Below are positions 6,799 to 6,965 of a stretch of 6,965 bases of DNA, piece by piece. Position numbers and translations under genes: made by a program. Under the pieces are notes generated by a model. The model did no database searches and was not told the origin of the DNA. It saw only the letters and a program-made list of their open reading frames with translations. The number at the start of each line of letters is the position of its first letter. The first letter of the stretch is position 1. The DNA is from Desulfuromonadaceae bacterium UBA5613 (GTDB taxonomy: Bacteria > Desulfobacterota > Desulfuromonadia > Desulfuromonadales > UBA2197), in assembly GCA_002424625.1 (NCBI GenBank), contig DIKR01000059.1:2265-9229 (forward strand), given 5' to 3'.

Positions 6799-6965
6799 AT
6801 GAAATCACGTCGCGCTGAATTCGTTCGCCTACGCAAGCCGGAAAGGGCCCGGCATCTTCTGGAATTGGCAGCAGAATTCTATAACTCCGGACAACGGGTG
6901 CTGATTCTCGTCGCGGATGATGATCAGGGGATCAAGCTCGATCATTTTTTGTGGACCTGGAAACG
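6799..6965 (+). CDS. holC: DNA polymerase III chi subunit HolC (5' end)
   Basis: The gene runs off the right edge; 55 full codons are visible. HolC is the clamp-loader accessory subunit that links the polymerase III complex to single-strand binding protein, usually through a psi partner. The visible part has the N-terminal strand EFVRLRKP and the helix-strand segment AAEFYNSGQRVLILVADDDQ, then LDHFLWTW. This closely follows the AAERW.SGKRVLI...DE.QA..LDEALW pattern of E. coli HolC. The ATG at 6799 lies 3 bases after the preceding stop. A purine-rich GGTGAG (6791-6796) formed by that stop region is a weak ribosome binding site, so translational coupling is likely. The remaining roughly 90 residues are outside the window. 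Confidence 0.82.
   Translation, partial: MKSRRAEFVRLRKPERARHLLELAAEFYNSGQRVLILVADDDQGIKLDHFLWTWK

Overview
The window is about 7 kb of ordinary chromosomal DNA of moderate GC content. All seven recognisable genes lie on the + strand and are tightly packed. Three things suggest a Gram-negative bacterium of the Desulfuromonadales/Geobacterales type: SecA with a C-terminal zinc motif next to argJ, a HolC-type polymerase III chi subunit, and a DUF3108 envelope protein. This placement is inferred from gene content and protein character, not from a database match. I see no mobile element, tRNA, rRNA, CRISPR array or long repeat.

Layout: 1-272 is the 3' end of a cysteine-rich YcgN/UPF0260-type protein. 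273-407 is a leader with a plausible extended -10 promoter and a short palindrome. secA (408-3107) follows and is complete. argJ (3147-4337) starts 39 bases after secA, and deoB (4381-5559) starts 43 bases after argJ. A 92-base gap (5560-5651) holds two short perfect palindromes. Next come an ArsR-family regulator (5652-5957), a secreted DUF3108-type protein (5965-6795) 7 bases later, and the start of holC (6799 onward) 3 bases after that, cut by the window end. No stretch without a gene exceeds 135 bases.

Function: the first block is housekeeping: protein export (SecA), arginine biosynthesis through the acetyl cycle (ArgJ) and pentose phosphate/nucleoside salvage (DeoB). The second block looks like a separate transcription unit in which a small ArsR-type repressor is followed at once by an exported protein of unknown role and by a replication clamp-loader accessory subunit. 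The paired CAAnnTTG palindromes in front of arsR are the most likely autoregulatory operator. This ArsR lacks the classical CVCxxC metal-binding motif, so its signal is unknown.

The window shows no clear evidence of a new defence or mobile system. The items most worth a second look are the arsR operator region, the unusual cysteine pattern of the regulator, and its very tight linkage to DUF3108 and holC.
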